From the IMG/VR virus record IMGVR_UViG_3300020190_000109, positions 1 through 44,347 of that record: a stretch of 44,347 bases of DNA. One strand, written 5' to 3'. Each line of letters opens with the position of its first letter. Position 1 is the first letter of the stretch. A model generated the notes under the pieces. It was not told the DNA's origin and made no database searches. It worked only from the letters and a program-made list of their open reading frames with translations. This DNA comes from a virus. A program made the position numbers and the translations under genes. Shown here piece by piece: positions 35,001 through 43,631 of the stretch.

Positions 35001-38000
35001 CCGGTAGCCCAGCAGAAAAGAACTTCAGACGAGTCGAAATGCCGTTTGGGCCGCCCAGACCAGACGGAAAACCTCGTATGTCTACAGAATTTAGATTCTT
35101 GCTTCTCTGGGGGTTAAACGAGCAAACATATGTACAAGCCGATGCATTCCGCGGAGCAAACGTTGGATACAGGACACAAATGTCCTTCCAGGTATATACC
35201 AGAGAAGCTTTAAGTGGTGCAGATGAAGTAGCTAGCAGTATGTTTGATGGCCGAGTAAAACTTGGCCCAGACGGTAACTGGATGGTATTTGACAACCGTA
35301 CAAACAGTTACATAGAAGCAGACCCAAATAAACCTCTGCTAGAAGTTACCCATCAAGAAAGACATATCCACGGACCTGTAGTGATTGTAAATGGTAAGAG
35401 AGAGGTCCTAACCATGGCCAATCCTATCTACGGTCAACGCGGAGCCCGTGTAATTATTCACGGTATCGTACAAGAAACTGACGCTGGGGGCAGGCAGGTA
35501 TTCAAAGCAGACGCTGAAGTTTTACAGCCTGTAAGCAGTTCAATGCGTATGCTATCTCAAACCATGAAAATGGTATTTACAGGCTTGGGTAGCTTTGTAG
35601 ATGAAACAGGAAAACGTCGAAGCTTCTTTACAGATCTTGTTGAATCAATCAACAAAACATTTTTTAGTGAAAACTACTTTAAAAAACAAAATAGGGAAGC
35701 AGCTGATTATTTTGGAAAAGCTTTTAGGGGTTTAGGGCTAGCTAGTGACACAAACCAACAAATCATGGATGCTCAAAAGCTCCACGGTGTTGTGGGTGAG
35801 AGCATAATCAAGTCGGGTGTAGCCTTGTTGCACACCGGCTACACCCTACTAGAAGGTTACTACGACGGTGGTGCTTGGTCTGATAGTTTCCTGGAAATGT
35901 TTGAAACCAGGAAAGGTAGAGAACGATTTAGCACAATGCTTGAAAGTATCAAGCAAAGTTTAGATAAAAAGGGTTCTGTTAAGACTTCAGATGTACGCAA
36001 GCGTTATATGCTTGACAGCATTGAACAACTACTGGGTTCTGATAATAGTCTAGAAACCGGTATCAAAGAAGCTCTAGCTAATGATAATCAAGCTCTCAAA
36101 AAAGTTGTAGAGTCGATACGAAAAGGTGAGCTTAAAAACATCAGTGATCCATTTGCAAAGATGGTTATTGCTGCAGCAGCTGCGTATCACATTTATAACG
36201 GTATACACCATTCTGAGATGCTTAATGATGCTATGCGCGAAACTACGAAGAGGATGGCAGGTACCTGGGGTGGTGTAGATTCCCGTGTAATATTTGGTGC
36301 GGCAATTCCAATTGTTATGAGGGACGACATTAGTGTAGCTCAGTTCCCCATGTCTAATAGGCAGAGTGCAATTTTCCATACAAACTACGTTGGAAACCAC
36401 TCCCAAATAATGCTTAAAGCTATATCTACAAACCGAGAAACAATTCGTCGTCGAGAAGTAGTATCTGAACTTTTTGCTATTGGGTATTTAGGCGGTACTT
36501 CTATTGTTGCTTCTAACTACGCTAAAAAGTCATTACAACATGGAGGTAAATCTGTTGATATAGGTCTACTTCAAAAAGAAAACATACAACTTGCAGGTGT
36601 ACACTTTGAACCTTTTGCTTATACCTTTACTGGTATGAGTTCTGAGTCTGAAGGAGCGCTATCTAGAATTTCTGAAGTTGTCCGTAGGCTTACATATGAA
36701 GATTTAAGTGATAAAGATTTACAAGCAGTACAGGAAGAATTTAAAAAGAGCCTGTCAATAATTAAAAAAGATTACACCACCCACAGTGGAAATACAAATA
36801 CTCGTACAAGTCCACAAAGAGAAGAAAATCGTATTCAAAGCTTCAAGCTACAGCATAAAGCTCGTTTAGGTGGCGCTGTAATTTATGTACCCGTTCTTAG
36901 TTTTGATCGTGAACATAACTCGTTTACCCATGAAATTGCTGATCTCTCTTATGAAAAGATTTCCTTACCCTCGCCAGATGCAGCTGTAAAACTACAAAAC
37001 TTTGATGACTACGTTGGTGATATTCTCAACCTATCTCACGAAATCCAACGTGAAAACATAGCTATTAGAAACATTATCAAGATGGCAGAAATTTTTGGTG
37101 GGCACGTATCTAGTGCAGCCAGAGATCAATATGAACAATTTTTACTAAAAGTAGAAACTTTAAAGGCCAAAATTAGAGAAGCAAGTACTACAGATATTCA
37201 AAAAACAATATCTGCACTAAGTGGTGTTCAGGGCTTTGCACAGATTGCTAACACATTTGGTAGCTTTGATGGATTAGTATTTTCAGAAGATAAACAGGGT
37301 AGAAAAATAAGCGTAGATAACGTTATAGTCATGGGCGATGAAGTCATGGCTGCTGTAACAAAAGAATCTCTAACAGCGCTAAGAATTGTCAAAAAGTTTG
37401 TTAGCCAAGTTGCACTAGGTAAACAATTAAATGTTAGTGCGGATGATCCCACAGGTAATAGTCCAGTACTAAAACTTAAAGGTAAAAAAGTTATTGTACG
37501 GCGTGGAAAAGAAATCCGGTACACATTTGAAAGCTTAAACTTTGGGGAAGATTCTTATTTAAGTACAGCTACAGACACCTACGATGGAAACCATTCAGAT
37601 GTACGCGGAGTATCTGCAGTATTAAAACAAATTGGTGTTGCTTATGATCTTCAACAAAGTGAAAGAACAGGATTTTTGAAATTAATTCAAGAAAAGAAAA
37701 AATTACAAAAACTGCGTGTAGAAAACAATAAAGAAAAAAATAGACGTAATAATACTCTAGTAGATAAAATACAAGATCAAGAACAACTTATTGAAAAATT
37801 ATCTTCAAAACACTTTTACGAATCTGGTCTAAGGGGTGTATTTAGTCTAAAAGTACAACAACACGCTTTAAAAATGCAACTTAATAAAATAGAAAATCAA
37901 ACTGGTGTAAACGCTATTGAACTACAAGAAGCTCGACTAAAGCATGGCCTTGTTTCTGAACGATTAGAAGTACTAGCTTTTACAAAAGATAACCTTACAA

Positions 38001-41000
38001 CTCTACATAGTAAAATTCGACAAGTAAAAGAAAACCTAAACAATAAATCTATATCTGTTGCAGATAAAAAAGAATACAAAAAAATGCTTGCATTCTTAAA
38101 AGGACAGCAGCATAGAATAAACGCTGGATTAGTCTATACATCCACAGAACTAATGTCGCAGGTTTCCTATGAAGATATTGATCATGCATTTATGGCAGCT
38201 GGAATTGACTTAGACCATGAAGTAACTCATGCAATTGATAATAAGTCAATGAATAAAACCTTAAGCACAAATGCACTTGTAGAGCTTCTTCAACTTGGTC
38301 ATGCTGCTAGACAAGCTGGTTTAGCAGTAGCAGGTCTTCGTGCAGGCGGCCCTGTAGGTAACTTTGGACCTGTCGGTTATTTTGCTATGAACGTACGTGA
38401 CTTTAACGCACACATGCGTAGAATAGATTCAAACTTTAACTTGGACCCTTATATGAACCGTCGAGCCATGTTCTTGCATATTTCAGGTATGGCATTAAAC
38501 CTTGGTGACTTTGACGGCGATAACATTGTTATCAGTCAAATAAAACGATACACATTTTTAAAATCTCTAGATTCTCTAACGCACGGTGGTATTGGTGCCG
38601 TAGACAGTTACCTTGCTGATGGTGTTGAAGGTCTACGTAAAAAGAATGTTTCTGAAAAAACTATTGAAGCCTTGTTCAGGGAAATATCTGGTAACAGGCT
38701 TGGTGGTTATGAAAATCTAAGTTTACTCGAAGAAATGCATAAACTAGAGCAGGAAATTTATCGCCGTAATGGAAATTTATTAGTCGAGCAGACAGAACGA
38801 TACCTTGGGCTTCACAAAGGTGAACTAAGAAACAAAATCCAGACAGAAGAAGCTTTTAAAGATTTATGGCATGACGCTCAAGGTAATTCAACAGCTGAAG
38901 AACTTTTGTTATTTAAGTATGCTTCACAACTTAATATGTTTGCAAATGATATGTTTGGTCATGCTGAACAAAAAGCTACTGGTGCCATAAATGCATACTT
39001 GAAAAAATCTAATAATTCAGTATATGTAAGTGCTGAAGAAATTGATAGAAGCGCCTTTGAAAAGTTTTTACAAAGTGAAGAGGGACAAGCATTTCACAAT
39101 GATTTAAAAGGCTGGTATAAAGGTCAAAGCACAGCAATGGTTAACAAGTATTTAGAAAATATACTTGGTACTGAAGTTGATGTTAATACAGTTCTTAAAT
39201 ACGGTGTACAAGTTGCGTTTGCTTCTACAAAGTTAATCGGTAACTGGACAAACATTCAAACAATGCAGCAGTCCATGAACTCCTATAGCCGTTATGAATC
39301 TTACAACCACATGCAGAGGATGAAAACAGCAGTTATTGCTGCTGCAGAATCTCGTGGTGATAGTGCTGAGTCAATTGAACAATTTAAAAACAATGTAGAA
39401 AAACTTCAGAATGAAAGCCTTGCCCATAATGACGAAATACATCAAAGACTTTCAGGCTACATGTTGAATTTACAGCAAGCAACACGTGACGCGATTAAAG
39501 AAAAATCTGCGCTTGCTCTACGCGATACTTCACAAGAATCTGTATTTGAATCCATGGTCAAAGATAATGTACTTATTAAAGCTATTGATAAGAGCTATAC
39601 CCTTATTTATGGTCGATCAATCTTTGATGTGGACAATAGTTACGATTCAGAAATGAGCCGAGAGAGTGACCTCGCTAAAGTCCTGACAACCCTTAATGTT
39701 GATGAAGCTATAAAAATTGGCTTTACCGAGGGTGGTCAGATGCAAGCTGAAATCACCAGTGCTTTATCAAGTCACGAGCATTATATGGCTGTTGTAGAGC
39801 ATATGATTTTGCCTCACCTTGAAGCTATGGCAAAAATGCAAAAGGACTTTTTAAGTAAAGAAGTTCCAAACCAACTTGCTGTTATGAGCAATGCTGAAAA
39901 GCTAAAGTTCTTAATGAGTGATGAGTCTGGGATATCTGCTAGCGGGCGAACCACAGCACTCTTAATGGCTCACTCGATGTGGAGAGATTATGAAAATTAC
40001 TCCGCTATGAAAACTTATACAAAGTCCCTTATGATGAAAGATGCTTCAAACTTTGAAAATGCTCGTAATAGCTTAGACGACCACTTAAAACTTGTTGTAT
40101 TTTATGAAGCAACAAAGGGTGGAAAACTTAATGAAGCGGGTATTGATAGATTACTTGGAGACATTGTTTCATCATATGTATCAAGTGACTACGGACTTGA
40201 CAGATTAGTATCAGACGCAAGAAGCATTGACTCTACTGGGTACTTTGCAGATAGCATGACAACCCTATTAGCGAGCTATATGGGTGGTCAAAACATAGAT
40301 AGCAGGCTTCAAGCACTACAAAGAAACAATCAAGTTCAGTACCAGATTCTTGCGGAAATGGAATACGAGCTAGCAGACGCTGTACGTGCAAATCCATCTG
40401 TTCAAGTTAGCTCACAAGTAGAAACAAAAGAGGCACTTGAACATCTTAAAAAAGCTGCAGCTCCCGCAGATCCTAATAAACCCAGTGCAGATCCATCAAA
40501 AGGTCCTTTAGCAACTGCATCACAAGCAGATGGTACACAAACTCCAGAAGAAGTGAAAGATGCTGCCTTACAAGATCCTTCAGTAAATCGTTTAGAAAAA
40601 CAAATGTCAGAAGTTAAAGATATTGCTCAGCACAGAGCCTTTAAACAAGAATTAGATGTATCCAGAGAAATAAAAGCCTACCGACAGGGTTTTGGTAGTG
40701 CACTTGGACACATTGCCCATCAAGGACTTATGGCCCTTATTCCTAGCTTGTCAAAGAGCATGGGAATATTCGGTGCAGGTGCAAGTGTTTTCGGTATGAG
40801 CCAGGTAGCCCAAGCTCAACAACTTGTACACGGTACTAGGGAAGGTGAAGATTCAAACACCACAACTGTATTCAACAAGATGAAAGATTACTTGATGACT
40901 ACAGCACTTATGTGGGAACCTCTTATGTCTTTACGAGCTCTACCTGCAATGGTTAACTCGCAAGAGCAAGCCCTAGCAAGTGCTGCAGGAGTTATTATCC

Positions 41001-41563
41001 CGCTTGTAGTTGGTACTGCAGCTGCTTCTAAAACACTACAAGCTACAAATGTAGTGGGATTCGGCCCTAGAGCTCCATTAGGTGCTCTAGCCCGTGCAAG
41101 CTCTATTTCTTCGCTTATAGGTATGATGGCCGCGGGTCACACAGTCAATAAGTTTATTGAAAATGCTATAAGACTAAGACACCATAACAGAGAATCTGAG
41201 TTGTTAATGCACCATCAGATTGCTGAAGACGTTAATCTGGCAAAAGCTATTGAAGCTGATTTCTCAGAACTTCCAGAACTCGTCTCAAATAAACTTGAAG
41301 ATCCATCAATACGTATGGTTGAGTGGGATGGCACTGTAATTGATACAGACGATACGCTTAAAGCTACAGACTTCAGTGAAGGTCTGTACCTTAATGACGG
41401 AACTTCTGTTGCTGGTGACATAGTAACCGCATACGGAGACAATACTCCAGAATCAATGAACATGCCTCAAGACATGAATGAAAGTAGTGCGGATCGTATT
41501 GCAAGAGAACAGGGTAATGTAACCTCATACCTTGAACGGTTTAGTAGTTGGTTTAAACGTTAG
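32063..41563 (+). CDS. Giant virion protein with N-terminal PLD-like domain and RNA-polymerase-like DFDGD motif (3166 aa)
   Basis: One uninterrupted frame of 3166 residues. Residues about 190-620 carry two phospholipase D-superfamily motifs: H302-x-K304-x4-D309 with G336-S-F-N339, and H533-x-K535...D542 with G556-S-A-N559. Core strands read 'LLNILTASKSVDVSMFQLE'. Residues about 1860-1990 are coiled coil. At 2149-2153 lies DFDGD, in 'FLHISGMALNLGDFDGDNI', matching the Mg-binding loop of beta-prime-type two-barrel RNA polymerases (as in YonO and crAss-phage virion polymerases). 'GLRAGGPVGNFGPVGYF' precedes it. Residues about 2885-3030 contain hydrophobic Gly/Ala-rich stretches. The size and gene position fit a packaged, ejected protein; tape measure is an alternative. 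Enzymatic function is inferred. Confidence 0.7.
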   Translation: MNRIAQSNYESLQAAQAKLTLAELINKKITALFVGLQDGHIDLNGVDPKESPTDSYATLLKIRRVMRQTMGLAYQDDFIQDLRELVKPENIKLFVQGLITEGFISENSDDINFLINELESKNIEDVLTFTREQARNSLFGTLAKFQETDSDTLYDEIGFHFGRPNILDERGFLTSEKVNRLVNTLKQHLGGATARGYGLITGATVGQAALLNILTASKSVDVSMFQLEHSLILSALYYKKQQFSMLNRMSTEHRTINVLLAAAHNPNGGEGYDPYFNWINQAGKALLGDSVSFHEVMGSYAHEKFIATDLPSWVIQLKYGSYVVGNSIKKSTVMIGSFNMTRGALGNIVDNHGALSNARPYNFELGFNIGYELVRYGGMKFSTFAKIIGEARGYVDRVIQNKFPNINNHPEHILSGPETYTRLQKALGLGSSSLGNKVDAFFMLNVITDRGMLDVDGKGEKGRGLFHTIHDKLSASKDSTITIFVTEGFRDIRSSDISNGEGVEQSKAMQALRQLEHEFEGRFKIVEVRQHVHAKSFMVFHDGINNNKGGFELIAGSANVSAESLGGSTTELGLYLGSQHFEDDSFLRQQAENILSNLWMHSHRAGKGINPLKNLNMSSADRIMLELKKRLNPSLSRLITVSENRQGVGSLISLSISIKDPSTGKIFEVKDAVKLSIQQYNSDPNRLFIPELQKVIDPVIGQDKNSTVKYGTGTERGHLRVVEYTAGEVVAAALEEISIELEKSTLNLLSRYGDRLLLTTSGQSFFKRQLRRMGSEIGLEILRHQEGLPIGSRTNEQARQLQRLIFGIEYKDRNLIDALQLDPSMALDTDSAFSLHQLARMFGGDETNVIPLLSLREENRPILSPMSIERSFEKFAALQEEMLGLNKKHVAGNAPSEVIRVKDGKLVVEPLLFTLLAESLSWDKPAKILLADAFNYLTATNYDDSTQAVMSLMNPAKLAQWAQRLQNMLGSDVGYMHVNPGSPAEKNFRRVEMPFGPPRPDGKPRMSTEFRFLLLWGLNEQTYVQADAFRGANVGYRTQMSFQVYTREALSGADEVASSMFDGRVKLGPDGNWMVFDNRTNSYIEADPNKPLLEVTHQERHIHGPVVIVNGKREVLTMANPIYGQRGARVIIHGIVQETDAGGRQVFKADAEVLQPVSSSMRMLSQTMKMVFTGLGSFVDETGKRRSFFTDLVESINKTFFSENYFKKQNREAADYFGKAFRGLGLASDTNQQIMDAQKLHGVVGESIIKSGVALLHTGYTLLEGYYDGGAWSDSFLEMFETRKGRERFSTMLESIKQSLDKKGSVKTSDVRKRYMLDSIEQLLGSDNSLETGIKEALANDNQALKKVVESIRKGELKNISDPFAKMVIAAAAAYHIYNGIHHSEMLNDAMRETTKRMAGTWGGVDSRVIFGAAIPIVMRDDISVAQFPMSNRQSAIFHTNYVGNHSQIMLKAISTNRETIRRREVVSELFAIGYLGGTSIVASNYAKKSLQHGGKSVDIGLLQKENIQLAGVHFEPFAYTFTGMSSESEGALSRISEVVRRLTYEDLSDKDLQAVQEEFKKSLSIIKKDYTTHSGNTNTRTSPQREENRIQSFKLQHKARLGGAVIYVPVLSFDREHNSFTHEIADLSYEKISLPSPDAAVKLQNFDDYVGDILNLSHEIQRENIAIRNIIKMAEIFGGHVSSAARDQYEQFLLKVETLKAKIREASTTDIQKTISALSGVQGFAQIANTFGSFDGLVFSEDKQGRKISVDNVIVMGDEVMAAVTKESLTALRIVKKFVSQVALGKQLNVSADDPTGNSPVLKLKGKKVIVRRGKEIRYTFESLNFGEDSYLSTATDTYDGNHSDVRGVSAVLKQIGVAYDLQQSERTGFLKLIQEKKKLQKLRVENNKEKNRRNNTLVDKIQDQEQLIEKLSSKHFYESGLRGVFSLKVQQHALKMQLNKIENQTGVNAIELQEARLKHGLVSERLEVLAFTKDNLTTLHSKIRQVKENLNNKSISVADKKEYKKMLAFLKGQQHRINAGLVYTSTELMSQVSYEDIDHAFMAAGIDLDHEVTHAIDNKSMNKTLSTNALVELLQLGHAARQAGLAVAGLRAGGPVGNFGPVGYFAMNVRDFNAHMRRIDSNFNLDPYMNRRAMFLHISGMALNLGDFDGDNIVISQIKRYTFLKSLDSLTHGGIGAVDSYLADGVEGLRKKNVSEKTIEALFREISGNRLGGYENLSLLEEMHKLEQEIYRRNGNLLVEQTERYLGLHKGELRNKIQTEEAFKDLWHDAQGNSTAEELLLFKYASQLNMFANDMFGHAEQKATGAINAYLKKSNNSVYVSAEEIDRSAFEKFLQSEEGQAFHNDLKGWYKGQSTAMVNKYLENILGTEVDVNTVLKYGVQVAFASTKLIGNWTNIQTMQQSMNSYSRYESYNHMQRMKTAVIAAAESRGDSAESIEQFKNNVEKLQNESLAHNDEIHQRLSGYMLNLQQATRDAIKEKSALALRDTSQESVFESMVKDNVLIKAIDKSYTLIYGRSIFDVDNSYDSEMSRESDLAKVLTTLNVDEAIKIGFTEGGQMQAEITSALSSHEHYMAVVEHMILPHLEAMAKMQKDFLSKEVPNQLAVMSNAEKLKFLMSDESGISASGRTTALLMAHSMWRDYENYSAMKTYTKSLMMKDASNFENARNSLDDHLKLVVFYEATKGGKLNEAGIDRLLGDIVSSYVSSDYGLDRLVSDARSIDSTGYFADSMTTLLASYMGGQNIDSRLQALQRNNQVQYQILAEMEYELADAVRANPSVQVSSQVETKEALEHLKKAAAPADPNKPSADPSKGPLATASQADGTQTPEEVKDAALQDPSVNRLEKQMSEVKDIAQHRAFKQELDVSREIKAYRQGFGSALGHIAHQGLMALIPSLSKSMGIFGAGASVFGMSQVAQAQQLVHGTREGEDSNTTTVFNKMKDYLMTTALMWEPLMSLRALPAMVNSQEQALASAAGVIIPLVVGTAAASKTLQATNVVGFGPRAPLGALARASSISSLIGMMAAGHTVNKFIENAIRLRHHNRESELLMHHQIAEDVNLAKAIEADFSELPELVSNKLEDPSIRMVEWDGTVIDTDDTLKATDFSEGLYLNDGTSVAGDIVTAYGDNTPESMNMPQDMNESSADRIAREQGNVTSYLERFSSWFKR

Positions 41564-41850
41564 TCTTCTAGAGAAAATAACAGATAAGTAATCTGATCCT
41601 GAATTTCTCGAAGAGCAACCTTGTCAAACTCTGTAAGCTCAGCCTTACGCAACTTCTTCATGCGCTCTAGCAAATGCTTTGGGGAGCCTGAGTACACAGA
41701 AACCATGCGTTCAATTACATCACCAATCTTGCGACCTTCATGAATTGAATAGTCTCTAATTGCATCCGCAAATGAAGGTCCTATGCTTGCATTGAACTGG
41801 ACCTTGTGGGTCTTTGGCCTACCAGGTCTCTTAGGTGGATTACTAGCCAT
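41560..41850 (-). CDS. Small ribbon-helix-helix-like DNA-binding protein with AT-hook-like N-terminus
   Basis: The start is ATG at 41850, with GGAG 7 bases upstream, giving 96 residues. A TTG at 41862 upstream is less likely because it overlaps the ribosome binding site. The N-terminus 'KRPGRPKTHK' has an AT-hook-like RGRP-type core (PGRPK). 'VQFNASIGPSFADAIRDYS' followed by 'EGRKIGDVIERMVSVY' fits the strand-helix-helix order of ribbon-helix-helix (Arc/MetJ/CopG) repressors. A charged helical C-terminus follows. Its stop overlaps the giant gene stop by 4 bases in tail-to-tail orientation. It may repress this operon or regulate the structural transcripts. Confidence 0.6.
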   Translation of the reverse strand: MASNPPKRPGRPKTHKVQFNASIGPSFADAIRDYSIHEGRKIGDVIERMVSVYSGSPKHLLERMKKLRKAELTEFDKVALREIQDQITYLLFSLED

Positions 41851-41905
41851 GGGTATCTCCAAACAATAGTAAATATAGTCTAGATTGATCTAGGACTAAT
41901 TTACA
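41851..41905 (-). promoter_or_regulatory. Inverted repeat before the RHH gene
   Basis: Between the FlgT-like gene stop and the RHH start lies TAGTCTAGATTGATCTAGGACTA (41877-41899, given in parts: TAGTCTAGAT and ATCTAGGACTA). It is an imperfect inverted repeat of about 10 bp with one extra base in the right arm. It could be the operator of the RHH protein itself. No T-run follows, so it is not a clear terminator. Confidence 0.4.
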
Positions 41906-42634
41906 TTATATCCAAATAATCGACAATAGTTTAGTCTGAGTGACGATTTTTGGATCTTTTGGACCAGGTATTATTAGTTTTTTCCACGGGTAGTAAGCTA
42001 CTACATCTTCAGTCCACAAGATTTTTCCAAGTTTATTTTTAAACTGCGCCTGAATAAATAAGTAGTCAACTCCATTACTAAAAAACTTTGGATGATACTT
42101 TGTATTAGGCCTAGAAATATCTAGATCGACACAGAGGCTAAATTCTCCGTCAGAAAACCTAGGTGATATTCCCAAGACCTTGATAGGGTACTTCTTACGA
42201 AACTGTAAATCATTCATAAATAGGTTCAAAGCTTTAGATTCATTTTCTACAGCTACTTCATGTTCTTGTTTCTTTATATGGGTATAAGCCACATCACCGT
42301 AAAACTGTGCAACCTTGATTCCTAGTAAAACCCCGTTCATACCTAAAGCGTGATTTTTATTAGGAGGAAATAGATCGTTTACTAAAGCTTTTTCATTGAC
42401 AGTACATAACACATGAGCTGTCCAGCTAGATTTATTCTTTACAAGCTTATAAACCCTATAGTTCGTAATATAAGCCGTACTTCTGGTAATAATTGTCTCA
42501 GAAATAAGTTGACCATTATAAACAAGAGTCTTGGCATCAACCAAGACTCTTGTTTGCTGTTCAACCCCATTTTTAAGGGCTCCCAGAACCGCTAAATCAG
42601 GCGTTTCACCGGACCCAGCGGAAGATATCTCCAT
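41906..42634 (-). CDS. FlgT N-terminal-like / LPP20-operon-like protein
   Basis: This 242-residue protein starts at ATG 42634, overlapping the upstream gene's TAA (TAATG), so translation is coupled. Residues about 18-80 read 'ALKNGVEQQTRVLVDAKTLVYNGQLISETIITRSTAYITNYRVYK' in short pieces: 'GVEQQTRVLVDAKTL', 'NGQLISETIITRSTAYI' and 'HVLCTVNEKALVNDL'. This matches the FlgT N-terminal / H-ring-type domain ('A...A....G..v...t.v.ng.l..d.i...s.gyi..y.v......v.v.v.a.v'). The C-terminal half is unique and aromatic. No signal peptide is visible, unlike periplasmic FlgT. Either it is cytoplasmic or it depends on the upstream secreted partner. Confidence 0.5.
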   Translation of the reverse strand: MEISSAGSGETPDLAVLGALKNGVEQQTRVLVDAKTLVYNGQLISETIITRSTAYITNYRVYKLVKNKSSWTAHVLCTVNEKALVNDLFPPNKNHALGMNGVLLGIKVAQFYGDVAYTHIKKQEHEVAVENESKALNLFMNDLQFRKKYPIKVLGISPRFSDGEFSLCVDLDISRPNTKYHPKFFSNGVDYLFIQAQFKNKLGKILWTEDVVAYYPWKKLIIPGPKDPKIVTQTKLLSIIWI

Positions 42635-43113
42635 TACTGGGAAATCTCGTCCTGAAGCCTATAAAAGGCCTTTTCCGGCATTACCCACTGCACCCAGACA
42701 GAATACCTCACACCCTCAGAAGTTTGACGGCTTTCCCAGTAAACATTTTTCTGGCGTAGAGACTTCAAGATAGCTGCGGCACTCCACGTAATCTGCTCGT
42801 TAACCTGCTCGACACTGTTCTTGGTGTTTAGCTGCGACTGGGTCTTTACAGTGGTTTGTAGCTGTTCTGCAAGTTGTGCAAGCGCGTAGGCTTTTGCAAG
42901 TCGAACTCCCGACTCTGCGGAGAGTGCGCTAGTGGATGTAGTAATAATCGTGATAAATCCTGGGATATCTTCTTGGCTAGATACCCACTCGGGGCGGCTA
43001 CCGGAATTATCAGTTGCGCGGTCAAGTACTGGTTCCCGATATGCTGCGGCTCTTACAGTTCCGGCACACCCGGACATAAGTGCTGCGGCCAACAACGCAT
43101 TAAGTATTTTCAT
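42634..43113 (-). CDS. Predicted outer-membrane lipoprotein, LPP20/FlgP-like
   Basis: This 159-residue protein has a short positively charged N-terminus, a hydrophobic core and a lipobox with Cys16 ('NALLAAALMSGCAG'), so it should be lipidated. The mature part has 'SRPEWVSSQEDIPGFITII', then an Ala-rich amphipathic helix ('RLAKAYALAQLAEQLQTTV') and a 'YWESRQTSEGVRYSVWVQW' strand pair. This matches the LPP20/FlgP pattern ('.PeWv.........g.G.........A...A...l...l.......W.d..G.yy.la.l.k'). FlgP forms an outer-membrane-associated ring with FlgT in sheathed flagella. In a phage, a surface lipoprotein could mediate superinfection exclusion or another envelope change; that is inference. Confidence 0.6.
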   Translation of the reverse strand: MKILNALLAAALMSGCAGTVRAAAYREPVLDRATDNSGSRPEWVSSQEDIPGFITIITTSTSALSAESGVRLAKAYALAQLAEQLQTTVKTQSQLNTKNSVEQVNEQITWSAAAILKSLRQKNVYWESRQTSEGVRYSVWVQWVMPEKAFYRLQDEISQ

Positions 43114-43353
43114 GCTTGCAGCTTAATGGAAACCCTATAGATTTGTCTAGGGGGTATTTCATCAAAATTTTTGGTGCGTGTATTTGGGTCCTCTGCCCTA
43201 AGTCGATTTTCTATTAAATTCTCAGGTCAGGTCCCTTGTGAAATCGCGGGTAATAATTTCGCCTAGATTATATTTTTGAGAAGTGCTTGAGCGTGGGTGG
43301 TGGGCAATGAGTGTGTATTGGTACCCCCCTATGATCAGGGTTGTAACCAAAAT

Positions 43354-43377
43354 GAAAAATTTTAGTGTCCTACACTC
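43354..43377. repeat. 24-base direct repeat, copy 1, within a hairpin
   Basis: Begins GAAAAATTTTAGTGTCC and ends TACACTC. It is identical to 43515-43538, 161 bases downstream. Copy 1 also forms part of a hairpin (CCTACAC at 43369-43375, GTGTAGG at 43379-43385, loop TCT), flanked by GAAAAATT/AATTTTTC arms to 43400. Confidence 0.9.
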
Positions 43378-43403
43378 TGTGTAGGTTTCTAGAATTTTTC
43401 AAC

Positions 43404-43424
43404 CCCTAAAACTTTGTTTTAGGG
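43404..43424. repeat. Perfect 9-bp hairpin CCCTAAAAC / GTTTTAGGG
   Basis: Nine base pairs with a TTT loop directly follow the hairpin of repeat copy 1. It has no T-run on either side, so it is not a classical terminator. It may be a protein-binding or replication-related structure. Confidence 0.8.
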
Positions 43425-43432
43425 CCATGTTT

Positions 43433-43447
43433 GATACTGTAAGTATC
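43433..43447. promoter_or_regulatory. GATACT-GTA-AGTATC palindrome
   Basis: A 6-bp inverted repeat with a 3-base centre shares its half-site with elements at 9836-9855 and 23957-23965. It overlaps the first of the 18-base repeats. Confidence 0.45.
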
Positions 43448-43485
43448 TTATATACATGGGAAGACCTTGTAAGTATCTGTATTAC
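43438..43485. repeat. Two imperfect 18-base direct repeats (iteron-like)
   Basis: TGTAAGTATCTTATATAC (43438-43455) and TGTAAGTATCTGTATTAC (43468-43485) are spaced 30 bases apart. They differ at three positions and are followed by GGTATACC, an 8-base palindrome (43487-43494). Confidence 0.75.
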
Positions 43486-43514
43486 GGTATACCAAACTTA
43501 CGGCCTTTCCACAC

Positions 43515-43538
43515 GAAAAATTTTAGTGTCCTACACTC
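43515..43538. repeat. 24-base direct repeat, copy 2
   Basis: Identical to 43354-43377. Here the hairpin partner (GTGTAGG) is missing, so the repeat is conserved without its fold. This suggests that the linear sequence is what matters. Confidence 0.9.
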
Positions 43539-43631
43539 AAGAGCCTGAGGGCTAGAGTATCCCTTCTTAAAGGGAACCCAAGACACTTAAAGTTTTTCCT
43601 AGGTAGTCTCATCAGCTGCTTAGTATGAAGC

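Noticed and set aside
43404-43424. Perfect hairpin read as a rho-independent terminator
   Set aside because: No T-run follows on either strand, and no gene ends just before it.
43456-43548. 30-codon frame beginning ATGGGAAGACCT, and a 10-codon frame at 43352
   Set aside because: Neither has a ribosome binding site. Both run through the direct repeats, so they look like by-products of the repeat region.
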